DNA of 27,278 bases. Source: UBA3071 sp965369635 (GTDB taxonomy: Bacteria; Chloroflexota; Anaerolineae; UBA3071). Below are positions 1-6,772 of the stretch, piece after piece. The notes beneath the pieces are model-generated. The model did not search any database and was not told the DNA's origin. It saw only the letters and a program-made list of their open reading frames with translations. The stretch lies in contig CBDURC010000013.1 in the NCBI GenBank assembly GCA_965369635.1, forward strand, positions 1 through 27,278. Direction: 5' to 3'. The position numbers and the translations under genes were made by a program. Position 1 is the first letter of the stretch. Each line of letters begins with the position of its first letter.

Positions 1-1
1 G

Positions 2-1501
2 ACTCTGCGACCCAAGCTGGTCGTGACCTACGGGATCCGCCCACCCACACCCACCCCCACATCAACGCACACGCCTACGCCGACTCGCACTCCCACGGCT
101 ACACCGACGTGGACGAGGCGTCCGACGGCGACGCCGACGCACACGCCGACCGGCACTCCCACATCGACACCCAGCCCCGCCCCAAGCGGGGCCAGCCGTA
201 CTCCAACCATCACAGCAACCCCAACGACCACGAGGAGCCCCACGCCAACGCCGACGCCACGCTCCATCACCAGCTACCGGCTACCCTCCCCCCTAACTGT
301 AGACGGCTATCTGGACGATTGGGCTTCCCTGGGGACGGTCACGCTGGATGCCACCACGGCTGACTTCGTTCACTGGCGCTATATGCCCTCTCCTGCCGAT
401 TCCAGCGCCACGTTGCGCAGCGCCTGGGACAACCAGACGGTCTACTTTGCCATCCACGTGAACGATGACATCCTGTCCGCCGACAGCGACGACATCTGGC
501 GGGACGATAGCGTGGAGTTGGGCCTGGACGGGGCCAACGATGCTCAGGGCTGGGGGCCAGATGACCATCAGCTCACAGTGGCCGTGGATCGCCGCTTCAC
601 CGACTATGGCCAAACGCCACCGCCGGGGCTGCAAATGGCATTGCGCTATGTCACCGGAGGCTTCGACATCGAGGTAGCTGTGCCCTCGGAGCAACTCGGT
701 GAGGCACTGCTGGAGGTTGGGCGGATTCTGGGGTTCACTCTGGGGTTGCACGACGACGATGACGGCGGTGACTGGGAAAGCTACCTCATCTGGGAGGGGA
801 ACTCTACCAATGACCCCTCCGTGGAGTGGGGGCGACTGGTGTTGGATTCCACTTCCTGGCCCACGCCCACGCCGACGGCCACGCCATCGGTGACGGTGAC
901 GCCGACACCCGAGGTGAGGAGCATCGTCCTGCAGTCGGGCCTGGCTGGCTACGACGGTGCGCAGGACACTTACCTGAGCCGTTCGGGCGAAACGCTCAAC
1001 TTTGGTGGGGCTTCAGTGGTCTCGCTAGGAGGAGCGGGAACGATGAAAACGCTGCTGCGTTTCGAGCTTCCGGACCTGCCGGAGCGAGCCGAATTGCAGG
1101 CAGCCACGTTAAGCCTGTTCACCGTGCAGCGGACAACGGCTCAGCCGTTGCTCACGCAGGCCTATGGTTTGCAGCGCCCCTGGTCGGAAACCGAGGCCAC
1201 CTGGCTCCTGGCCGCTGACGGTGAGCCGTGGACGCAGAACGGCTGTGAAGGAGATGGGAGTGACTACACTGGTGCAGTGGTGGCCGTAGCCGCGCTGAGC
1301 GATGACCAGGCATGGTACACCTGGGACGTGACTGAAGCGGTGCGCACGTGGCTGGATGCGCCGGAGACGAATTGGGGCGTTTTGCTGTGGTCCCAGGGAA
1401 GCGAAGACATGCGCTACAACCTGGCTTCAGCAGAGAATCCCCACCGATCCCTGCGGCCCCGGCTGACCGTGACCTATCTCCTGTTCTCGTCCTCAAGTTG
1501 A
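2..1501 (+). CDS. Secreted CBM9-like/DNRLRE domain protein, 5' partial
   Basis: The reading frame is open from the window edge (first complete codon at base 2), so the N-terminus is missing. The first residues (LRPKLVVTYG) resemble the end of the same protein (LRPRLTVTYL), so an upstream DNRLRE domain is probably cut off here. A Thr-Pro-rich linker of about 75 residues follows. Then comes a CBM9/DOMON-like beta-sandwich of about 190 residues, starting at LTVDGYLDDW and containing DDSVELGLDG. A short second Thr-Pro linker leads to a C-terminal DNRLRE domain of about 190 residues, containing LRFELPDLP and TWDVTEAVRTWL. These families occur in extracellular carbohydrate-binding or cell-surface proteins, so an exported protein is expected, although no signal peptide or catalytic domain is visible. 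A GTG at 23 is not the true start. The linker DNA carries a palindromic repeat at 172-197. Confidence 0.8.
   Translation, partial: TLRPKLVVTYGIRPPTPTPTSTHTPTPTRTPTATPTWTRRPTATPTHTPTGTPTSTPSPAPSGASRTPTITATPTTTRSPTPTPTPRSITSYRLPSPLTVDGYLDDWASLGTVTLDATTADFVHWRYMPSPADSSATLRSAWDNQTVYFAIHVNDDILSADSDDIWRDDSVELGLDGANDAQGWGPDDHQLTVAVDRRFTDYGQTPPPGLQMALRYVTGGFDIEVAVPSEQLGEALLEVGRILGFTLGLHDDDDGGDWESYLIWEGNSTNDPSVEWGRLVLDSTSWPTPTPTATPSVTVTPTPEVRSIVLQSGLAGYDGAQDTYLSRSGETLNFGGASVVSLGGAGTMKTLLRFELPDLPERAELQAATLSLFTVQRTTAQPLLTQAYGLQRPWSETEATWLLAADGEPWTQNGCEGDGSDYTGAVVAVAALSDDQAWYTWDVTEAVRTWLDAPETNWGVLLWSQGSEDMRYNLASAENPHRSLRPRLTVTYLLFSSSS
41..270 (+). repeat. Low-complexity DNA coding for the Thr-Pro linker
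   Basis: Degenerate repetition of ACNCC(N)AC-type codons encodes (TP)n with scattered Ser, Ala and Arg. A second short tract lies at about 861-915. Such linkers are flexible and probably carry no fold. The stretch is interrupted by the GC-rich palindrome at 172-197. Confidence 0.75.
172..197 (-). repeat. GC-rich palindromic element, copy 1 (inside CDS)
   Basis: This 26-bp stretch is the exact reverse complement of 4359-4384 inside dnaA. Its core has 7-bp arms GCCCCGC and GCGGGGC around a 5-nt centre. It lies in frame in the Thr-Pro linker, where it encodes SPAPSGAS and breaks the TP repeat. Confidence 0.75.
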
Positions 1502-1526
1502 TTTCTGCTGTCCCTTGGGTTATAAT
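1498..1526 (+). promoter_or_regulatory. Sigma70-type promoter for leuC-leuD
   Basis: A TTGATT -35 box (1498-1503) and a perfect TATAAT -10 box (1521-1526) are separated by 17 nt. The -35 box overlaps the stop codon of the upstream gene. Transcription should start near 1533, about 78 nt before the leuC ATG. Confidence 0.75.
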
Positions 1527-1582
1527 GGGCGACGCTGACCACCGTTTGCGCTGCACGGCGCTACGCGCGGTGGGTGTCGCCC
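1527..1582 (+). promoter_or_regulatory. Nested inverted repeats at the leuC transcription start
   Basis: Three nested complementary pairs are visible: GGGCGAC (1527-1533) with GTCGCCC (1576-1582), CCACCG (1539-1544) with CGGTGG (1568-1573), and GCGC (1548-1551) with GCGC (1558-1561). The outer pair begins right after the -10 box, so it may be a DNA operator. The inner pairs would lie in the 5' leader and could fold as RNA. Which of the two roles applies cannot be told from sequence alone. Confidence 0.5.
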
Positions 1583-1610
1583 GTTCTCTATGGAGTGAAG
1601 GGGAGGAAAC

Positions 1611-2864
1611 ATGGCATTCACTTTCGCACAGAAAGTCTTGGCGCGCAAGGCCAATCTGAGTCGTGTCGTTCCTGGCCAGATCGTCACCGTGCGTCCCGAC
1701 AAACTGCTGACCCACGACAACACGGCGGCCATCGCCCGCAAGTTCGCCCGCATTGGTGTGCAGCATCTCGCCGACCCAGCAATGCACGTCGTCGTGCTGG
1801 ACCACGTGGTGCCGGCGGCTAACGAAACCACCGCTCTAAACCACAAAGAGATACGAGCCTTCGTGCGCCAGCAAGGCATCACCGCCTTCTACGACGTGGG
1901 CGAGGGCATCTGCCACCAGGTGCTGCCGGAGAAGGGACATGCCTGGCCTGGGGCGCTCATCGTGGGCAGCGACTCGCACACCACCACCCATGGCGCGTTC
2001 GGTGCCTTCTCTGCAGGAATAGGGCGTACCGAGGCGGCAGCGGTGATGTCCACAGGCGAAATCTGGCTGCGCGTCCCGCAGAGCTTCCGCATCGTGATCA
2101 ACGGCTCGCTGCCGCCGCACCTGTCTGCCAAGGACGTGATCTTGCGTATCATCGGCGATCTGGGGGCAGATGGCGCCGACTACCGCTCGGTGGAGTTCAG
2201 CGGCGAGACGGTGCGCGAAATGAGCATCGCCGGCCGCATGGTGCTCTGCAACATGGCTGCTGAGATGGGGGCGAAGAACGGTGTGGTGCTGCCCGACGGT
2301 AAGACGCGGCGGTGGCTGCAAGACCGTGTGCACCTGCCCTATGTGGAAGTGCACCCAGATGCCGACGCGGTCTATGAGCGCGTCATCCAATACGATGTGA
2401 CAGCCTTGGCCCCGCAGGTGGCGAGGCCACACCGCGTGGACAACGTGGTAGGCGTGACGGAGGTGGTAGGCACGAGGATCGATCAGGCGCTCATCGGGAC
2501 CTGCACCAACGGCCGTCTGGAGGATCTGCAAGTGGCGGCCGAGATTCTGCGCGGCCGGCACATCGCGCCTGGGGTGCGGCTGCTGGTCTTGCCCGCCTCG
2601 CGGGAAGTACTCCTGGGCGCGCTGCAATCTGGTGTGATCGCCGACCTGGTCTCTGCGGGAGCCACGGTGCTGAATCCGGGCTGCGGGCCATGCCTGGGTG
2701 CGCATCAGGGCTGCATGGCCCCTGGCGAGGTGACCATCAGCACTGCCAATCGCAACTTCAAGGGGCGCATGGGCTGCAAGGAGGCGGAGATCTACCTGGC
2801 TAGCCCAGCGACAGCGGCTGCTTCGGCGCTGGTCGGCGTCATAGCTGATCCGAGGGAGGCGTAG
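1611..2864 (+). CDS. leuC: 3-isopropylmalate dehydratase-type large subunit
   Basis: Large subunit of an aconitase-superfamily hydro-lyase, 417 aa, the compact length of the archaeal/thermophile-type LeuC or homoaconitase. The three 4Fe-4S ligands are visible as Cys298 (GTCTNGR) and Cys358/Cys361 (NPGCGPCLG). SDSHTTTHGA is the conserved active-site region. The ATG is preceded by a strong GGGGAGG Shine-Dalgarno. The small subunit follows after 2 nt, so the two form an operon and a heterodimer. The expected reaction is dehydration and rehydration of a 2- or 3-hydroxy di- or tricarboxylate. 3-Isopropylmalate (leucine pathway) is the default assignment, but homoaconitate, citramalate or 2,3-dimethylmalate cannot be excluded, because substrate choice lies mainly in the small subunit. 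No other leu gene is adjacent. Confidence 0.88.
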   Translation: MAFTFAQKVLARKANLSRVVPGQIVTVRPDKLLTHDNTAAIARKFARIGVQHLADPAMHVVVLDHVVPAANETTALNHKEIRAFVRQQGITAFYDVGEGICHQVLPEKGHAWPGALIVGSDSHTTTHGAFGAFSAGIGRTEAAAVMSTGEIWLRVPQSFRIVINGSLPPHLSAKDVILRIIGDLGADGADYRSVEFSGETVREMSIAGRMVLCNMAAEMGAKNGVVLPDGKTRRWLQDRVHLPYVEVHPDADAVYERVIQYDVTALAPQVARPHRVDNVVGVTEVVGTRIDQALIGTCTNGRLEDLQVAAEILRGRHIAPGVRLLVLPASREVLLGALQSGVIADLVSAGATVLNPGCGPCLGAHQGCMAPGEVTISTANRNFKGRMGCKEAEIYLASPATAAASALVGVIADPREA

Positions 2865-2866
2865 AC

Positions 2867-3424
2867 ATGGAAACCGTAATCACTGGCCGTGTGTGGAAGT
2901 ACGGCGACGACGTCAACACAGACGTCATATTCCCCGGCAAGTACACCTACAGCATCTCCGATCCGAAGGAGATGGCGCAGCATGCGCTGGAGGACCTGGA
3001 CCCTGACTTCGTCAAGAACGTACGACCCGGCGACATCATCGTTGCCGGGCGCAACTTTGGCTGCGGCAGTTCGCGAGAACAGGCAGTCGTCTGCCTGAAG
3101 GAAGCCGGCGTGGCGGCCATCGTTGCCAAGTCCTTCGCCCGTATCTACTTCCGCAACTGCATCAACCAGGGGTTGCCTATCGCTCAGTGCGACGCTGCCG
3201 ATAGTGTGGAGCCGGGCGAGGAACTGACCATCGACTTCGCGGCTGGTGGGGTGACCACGCCGCGAGCCAAGCATCCCTTCCCTCCTCTCTCTCCGGAGGT
3301 CATGGACATCCTGACAGTTGGCGGGCTCATTCCGTATGTGCAAAAGAAGCTCGAGGGCGACGACAAGCCTGCCCCGCTTGCCCCGCTTGGGGCGGGGCGG
3401 GCGCATGGGGCTGACTCAGCATGA
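2867..3424 (+). CDS. leuD: 3-isopropylmalate dehydratase-type small subunit
   Basis: Swivel-domain small subunit (185 aa) partnering the gene just upstream. The GAGGGAGG Shine-Dalgarno (2852-2859) lies inside the end of leuC. NTDVIFPGKY near residues 17-26 and GRNFGCGSSREQAV near residues 62-75 are the family signatures; the latter is the substrate-binding loop. The specificity loop reads YTYS at residues 26-29, not the YLRT reported for homoaconitase or the Leu-containing loops of typical isopropylmalate enzymes, so the substrate is uncertain. The last 20 or so residues (rich in Pro, Gly and Ala) extend past the fold and are partly encoded by a GC-rich palindrome at 3371-3398, suggesting that a repeat has extended or altered the C-terminus. 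Confidence 0.87.
   Translation: METVITGRVWKYGDDVNTDVIFPGKYTYSISDPKEMAQHALEDLDPDFVKNVRPGDIIVAGRNFGCGSSREQAVVCLKEAGVAAIVAKSFARIYFRNCINQGLPIAQCDAADSVEPGEELTIDFAAGGVTTPRAKHPFPPLSPEVMDILTVGGLIPYVQKKLEGDDKPAPLAPLGAGRAHGADSA
3371..3398 (+). repeat. GC-rich palindromic element, copy 2 (inside leuD)
   Basis: The 19-bp core at 3380-3398 is identical to the dnaA copy at 4364-4382. The left arm is partly duplicated (GCCCCGCTT occurs twice in a row, at 3371-3379 and 3380-3388). It encodes part of the PAPLAPLGAG tail of LeuD. Confidence 0.7.
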
Positions 3425-3428
3425 CGTA

Positions 3429-3460
3429 AGAAACCTTAGAGTTTCACTCTCTTTTTCTGG
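3429..3460 (+). terminator. Weak terminator candidate after leuD
   Basis: A short hairpin (GAAAC, 6-nt loop, GTTTC) is followed by a pyrimidine tract that includes five consecutive T. The stem is only 5 bp and AT-rich, so termination would be inefficient. Confidence 0.3.
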
Positions 3461-3614
3461 GCTTTGGTGCTGCTCCCATTCGTGGCCCGTGGGCAGCCGA
3501 AGCGGTTATCTAGTGTTTGCGGTCGAATGAGCTACAACAGCTAGTGGTTGTGCCATGCTGCACGCATGCTCATGGTCGTTCCTACGACATAAGAACCTCA
3601 AGAAACGGGCACTT

Positions 3615-3659
3615 TGCACCTCGGTGCATTGTTGCTGATCCGGCGTTCTTGAGTATAAT
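3615..3659 (+). promoter_or_regulatory. Promoter upstream of dnaA, with adjacent inverted repeat
   Basis: TTGCTG (3632-3637) and a perfect TATAAT (3654-3659) are spaced 16 nt apart. Immediately upstream, TGCACC (3615-3620) and GGTGCA (3623-3628) form a 6-bp inverted repeat with a 2-nt centre, which could bind a dimeric regulator beside the -35 box. Confidence 0.55.
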
Positions 3660-3990
3660 GGTTGCAGACCATGAGATCCGGCGTGCGGGGCAGAAGGCCT
3701 GGACTGGGCAAGGGTCGCCAGGTCAATTCTTCCGGTGCTCTGTCTACGGCCACATCGGCCGCAGTGATGGTGGATCGTATGACAATGCAGCCTCTGATCC
3801 ACCGAGTGAGTTGCGTATCTCCAAGCTGACAGTGCACCGCCCCATTCCCCGCCTTACCTTCTTTGGTCGAGACAACACCGTTTGGGGTTTGATCGAAGAT
3901 CTCTGCTGCGGCAGGCCCGCACAGGTGGCTCTGGCCATGCTGTGCCGCGGGTGAAAACGCGCCGTATATCGGACTGTACGAGCAGGTCAA

Positions 3991-5424
3991 GTGTCTTTCG
4001 GAAGCGATATGTCGTCAGCCTCTACGCCAAGCCAAGCAACACCGAAAGAGATCTGGCAGAACGCCAAAGCGGACCTGGAACTCCAGTTGGCCCGCGCGAC
4101 GTACGATACCTGGCTCAGAGGTGCCCATTTCCTGGCCTATGAAGACGGCGAATTCATCGTTGGCGTCTCCAGTTCCTTTGCCGCGGATTGGTTGAACAGC
4201 AGGCTGCATCCTCTCATCAAGCGTACTTTGTGTTGGCTGAAGGGACAGTCTGTTGAGGTGCGTTTCGTGGTTCAGCCCAAGAGGGTGCGAGATGACCTGA
4301 GCAGGCCAGCGCCGCTCTTGGAGACTGTCTCCCCCGCGGCTGCCGAAGCTGACCACGTGGCTGGCCCCGCTTGGGGCGGGGCTGGCAACGGGCACCAGAT
4401 GCTTAACGCTCGCTATACTTTCGAGACCTTCGTTGTTGGCAACAGCAACAGGCTGGCCCACGTAGCCGCTCAGACTGTGGCTGAACGGTCTGGTCAGGCA
4501 TACAACCCCTTCTTCATCTACGCTGGTGTGGGACTGGGCAAGACACATCTGCTGCACAGCATCGGGCACGAAGCGCGGCGGCGAGGCAAAAACGTCCTGT
4601 ACGTGCCCGCGGAAGGGTTCACCAACGATTTCGTCGAGTCCCTCAAGAATGGCTCCCCCGAGGCGTTTCGGCAGAAATACCGCACCATTGATGTGTTGTT
4701 GCTTGACGACGTTCAATTCTTCGCCGGCAAGAACAGCACGCAAGAAGAGCTTTTTCACACGTTTAATGCCCTTTACATGGCTGGCAAGCAAGTCGTGCTC
4801 TCCGCCGACAGTATGCCCGATCACATTGCCGCTCTGGAGAAGCGGCTGAGTTCCCGTTTCAAGAGCGGGCTCTGTGTGGATCTTGAACCGCCCGGCCTGG
4901 AGACCCGCATTGCTATCTTGCAGATGAAGATGGAAGACAAGGGGTGGAGTGCCGCGCCCGACGATGTGCTCGAGTCGATCGCCCAACGGCTGCCGGGCAG
5001 CGTGCGCAGACTAGAAGGAGCGCTGAACAAGGTACTGGCTCAGGCGAAAGTGATGGGCGAGCCGCTGACTGTGGCTCTGGCCGAGGCGGCGCTGCGTGAC
5101 TGGATACCTCCGCAGCCCGCTATGGGTACCGAAGCCATTCTGTCCCTCGTGGCAACGCATTTCGATGTTACGGTAGCCAGCTTGAAAGGTCGGGACCGTG
5201 GCAAGCACATTATGCTGCCCCGGCAGGCGGCCATACTCCTGCTGCACGAGGAAGCAGCGCTCAGCCGCTCCCACATCGGGAGGCTACTCGGCGGGCGGGA
5301 CCACAGCACGGTGAGCTATTCGTTGAAGCGCATCACCAGGTTGTTGGAGACCGACGCCGGTTTGCGCCGCAGGGTACAAGCACTGAGGCAGGGATTGCGT
5401 GTGCCCGTGGTGGTGACCCGCTGA
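3991..5424 (+). CDS. dnaA: Chromosomal replication initiator DnaA
   Basis: DnaA (477 aa from the GTG) opens the replication origin as an ATP-bound oligomer. Domain I spans about residues 15-95 (DTWLRG, FAADWL). A short domain II linker follows. Domain III is the AAA+ ATPase, with Walker A GVGLGKT at 179-185 and Walker B LLLDD ending at Asp239-Asp240. Domain IV is the DNA-binding domain, with the DnaA-box signature GGRDHST starting at residue 434. The start is ambiguous: GTG at 3991 has only a weak AGCAGG upstream, while ATG at 4009 has GGAAG 4 nt away; both keep domain I intact. dnaN and gyr genes are not adjacent, unlike the classical arrangement. Linker DNA at 4359-4386 is a palindromic repeat encoding AGPAWGGAG, which probably represents an insertion. 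Confidence 0.95.
   Translation: MSFGSDMSSASTPSQATPKEIWQNAKADLELQLARATYDTWLRGAHFLAYEDGEFIVGVSSSFAADWLNSRLHPLIKRTLCWLKGQSVEVRFVVQPKRVRDDLSRPAPLLETVSPAAAEADHVAGPAWGGAGNGHQMLNARYTFETFVVGNSNRLAHVAAQTVAERSGQAYNPFFIYAGVGLGKTHLLHSIGHEARRRGKNVLYVPAEGFTNDFVESLKNGSPEAFRQKYRTIDVLLLDDVQFFAGKNSTQEELFHTFNALYMAGKQVVLSADSMPDHIAALEKRLSSRFKSGLCVDLEPPGLETRIAILQMKMEDKGWSAAPDDVLESIAQRLPGSVRRLEGALNKVLAQAKVMGEPLTVALAEAALRDWIPPQPAMGTEAILSLVATHFDVTVASLKGRDRGKHIMLPRQAAILLLHEEAALSRSHIGRLLGGRDHSTVSYSLKRITRLLETDAGLRRRVQALRQGLRVPVVVTR
4359..4386 (+). repeat. GC-rich palindromic element, copy 3 (inside dnaA)
   Basis: Its first 26 bp match the reverse complement of 172-197 exactly, and the 19-bp core (4364-4382) matches 3380-3398 exactly. 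It lies in the domain II linker of DnaA, a region that tolerates length change. Reading frame relative to the core differs from the leuD copy. Confidence 0.75.
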
Positions 5425-5646
5425 GCTTTTCGGTGGTAGGAGGCTGCATCTGCAATAGTTAGGTAGAATGAACCCTTGGCCTGGAACTATGAAACAGCCG
5501 AACGGTCCGTGTTGACCGTTCGGCTGTTTCACAGTGCTCCAGTGTAGCCGTGCTCCAGTGTATCCCAGTCTCCAATCCCTGCGGTGCTGTCAGGCCAATG
5601 GCGAATCGCCTGAGGGGCTGCGGCACTTGTCGGTATCGTATTGCTG
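5425..5646. other. Convergent intergenic region, dnaA / hsp20
   Basis: No gene seen. It holds the bidirectional hairpin at 5491-5530, a 13-bp direct repeat (GTGCTCCAGTGTA, two copies between 5534 and 5562), and a small hairpin TCAGGC (5590-5595) / GCCTGA (5608-5613) that may help terminate the minus-strand hsp20 transcript. Confidence 0.45.
5491..5530. terminator. Bidirectional terminator, perfect 17-bp stem
   Basis: GAAACAGCCGAACGGTC (5491-5507) is perfectly complementary to 5514-5530 around a 6-nt loop. The stem ends in AAA/TTT but has no long U tract on either side. Position between convergent dnaA and hsp20 fits a shared terminator. Confidence 0.75.
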
Positions 5647-6093
5647 CTACTTCGTCTTAACCTTGATCGTCCGCGGCCTGATCTCCTCTGCCTTGGGGAC
5701 GGACAGAGTCAGCAAACCGTCTTTGAAGCTTGCCTCTGCCTTGTCTGCCTGCACGGGGATGTTGAAGGTCAACGTGCGAGAGAAGGGGCCATAGCGCCGC
5801 TCTCGCAAGATGTAGTCGCCGTCCGCCGCCGGCTCGGGAATCTCGCCCTTGATGCTCAGCGCTTCACCCTCGATGGTGATCTCCACATCCTCAGGCTTGA
5901 CACCCGGTAGTGAGGCCATGATCACGATCTCCTCTGCCGTGGAGTAAGCATCCAGCGGCAGGCGAGCAACGCGCTCGCGCTGGCCCTCGCTCCAGCCTGG
6001 GTGCACCAGGCTCTCTTCGAACAGGCGATCCATCGCCTGACGCAGGGTCACGAAATCCCTCATCGGCTGCCAGTTGGTTATCTTCCTTGTCAT
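5647..6093 (-). CDS. Small heat-shock protein, Hsp20 family
   Basis: ATP-independent holdase chaperone of 148 aa that binds unfolding proteins in the cytoplasm. An alpha-crystallin domain spans about residues 45-135, with ASLPGVKPEDVEITIEGEALSIKGE and DGLLTLSVPKAE. The C-terminal TIKVK is the I/V-x-I/V-type tail used for oligomer assembly. The start ATG has an AAGGAG Shine-Dalgarno. The gene lies 13 nt downstream of a second hsp20, so the two are co-transcribed from the repeat-type promoter at 6636-6689. The paralogs differ clearly in their N-terminal arms and may form mixed oligomers or hold different clients; this is inference. Confidence 0.93.
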   Translation of the reverse strand: MTRKITNWQPMRDFVTLRQAMDRLFEESLVHPGWSEGQRERVARLPLDAYSTAEEIVIMASLPGVKPEDVEITIEGEALSIKGEIPEPAADGDYILRERRYGPFSRTLTFNIPVQADKAEASFKDGLLTLSVPKAEEIRPRTIKVKTK

Positions 6094-6106
6094 ATTATCA
6101 CACTCC

Positions 6107-6562
6107 TTACTTCCTCACCTTCACCTTGATTCTCTTGGGCTTCATTTCCTCAGACTTGGGGAAGGTGATGGTAAGCAGACCGTCCTCGAAGTCGGCCTCC
6201 GCCTTGTCGTTCTCCAGGCCACCAGGCAATGTCACCGCCCGGCAGAAGGAGCCATAGCGCCGCTCCTGGCGGATGTAGTTCTCCCGCTCCACCTTTTCCT
6301 CGAACTTGGTCTCGCCCTTGATGGTCAGCGTATCGCCGGTGATGCTGATATCAACGTCTTCCGGTTTGATGCCCGGGAAAGCGGCCTTGACAACCACGGA
6401 GTCCTCGGTCTCGTAGACATCCACGTGGAGAACGCCCTCCTCTGCGAACGCTGGCCAGCGGCCCCACGGCTGCACGAAGCTCTCCTGAAAGAGCTGATCC
6501 ATGGCGTTGCGCACTGAGACCAGGTCGCGGAACGGTTCCCAACGTACAATACTCCTAGCCAT
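6107..6562 (-). CDS. Small heat-shock protein, Hsp20 family (first of pair)
   Basis: Holdase chaperone of 151 aa starting MARSIVRWEPFRDLVSVRNAMDQ. I chose this ATG because GGGAGG lies a few nt upstream; an upstream in-frame ATG would add 25 non-conserved residues. The alpha-crystallin domain spans about residues 45-140, with AAFPGIKPEDVDISITGDTLTIKGE and DGLLTITFPKSE. The tail ends in RIKVKV, the oligomerisation motif. It is the promoter-proximal gene of a two-gene hsp20 operon. Its 5' region shows no CIRCE element (no TTAGCACTC/GAGTGCTAA pair); instead it has four 11-bp direct repeats, which points to response-regulator control rather than HrcA. Confidence 0.93.
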   Translation of the reverse strand: MARSIVRWEPFRDLVSVRNAMDQLFQESFVQPWGRWPAFAEEGVLHVDVYETEDSVVVKAAFPGIKPEDVDISITGDTLTIKGETKFEEKVERENYIRQERRYGSFCRAVTLPGGLENDKAEADFEDGLLTITFPKSEEMKPKRIKVKVRK

Positions 6563-6635
6563 TTGTTTACCTCCCAGAACTCTTGAACTCTTTACATCGT
6601 GCAGATTCGATCGGTGACCCCGATCTTCCGACCTC

Positions 6636-6691
6636 ACTATGCTCCAGCAACGTTAGAATCGCATTAGAGCAACGTTAGAGTTACGTTAGAG
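6636..6691 (-). promoter_or_regulatory. Four 11-bp direct repeats plus -10 box, hsp20 operon
   Basis: On the plus strand GTTAG or ATTAG recurs at 6652, 6663, 6674 and 6685, exactly 11 bp apart. On the transcribed (minus) strand the units read TCTAAC or CTAAT. After the last unit come exactly 10 nt and then CATAGT (6641-6636) as the -10 box, with no separate -35 box. The same layout occurs at 10108-10161. Eleven-bp direct repeats standing in for the -35 box are typical of OmpR/PhoB-family response-regulator activation. Confidence 0.65.
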
Positions 6692-6772
6692 TTTAATAGA
6701 GGGAACGGGAGGAAACGGGTTTCGGAAGCGAAGTCATGTTGCAGTGATCGGTTCGTACTGTGTGCGTTTGTC

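Larger units (their letters stand above)
3425..3990 (+). other. 566-nt region upstream of dnaA
   Basis: No convincing gene is seen. An open frame at 3517-3954 has an implausible composition (many Cys, His and Arg, no recognisable motif) and no ribosome binding site. The region holds a weak terminator, a short inverted repeat (TGCACC/GGTGCA, 3615-3628) and a promoter at 3632-3659, so dnaA probably has a leader of about 330 nt. I looked for DnaA boxes (TTATNCACA and its complement) and found no convincing copy, so there is no sequence support for oriC here. Confidence 0.5.

Noticed and set aside
1836..2705. Open frame of 289 codons antisense to leuC
   Set aside because: Fully opposite a conserved aconitase-family gene and His/Gln-rich, typical of a shadow frame.
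3517..3954. Open frame of 145 codons upstream of dnaA
   Set aside because: No ribosome binding site, odd composition rich in Cys, His and Arg, no motif, and a promoter lies inside it. Overlapping opposite-strand frames exist as well.
3425..5646. Possible replication origin around dnaA
   Set aside because: No TTATNCACA-type boxes or AT-rich unwinding region were found on either side of dnaA.
6563..6772. CIRCE/HrcA operator upstream of hsp20
   Set aside because: No TTAGCACTC/GAGTGCTAA inverted repeat is present; the repeats are direct, with an 11-bp period.
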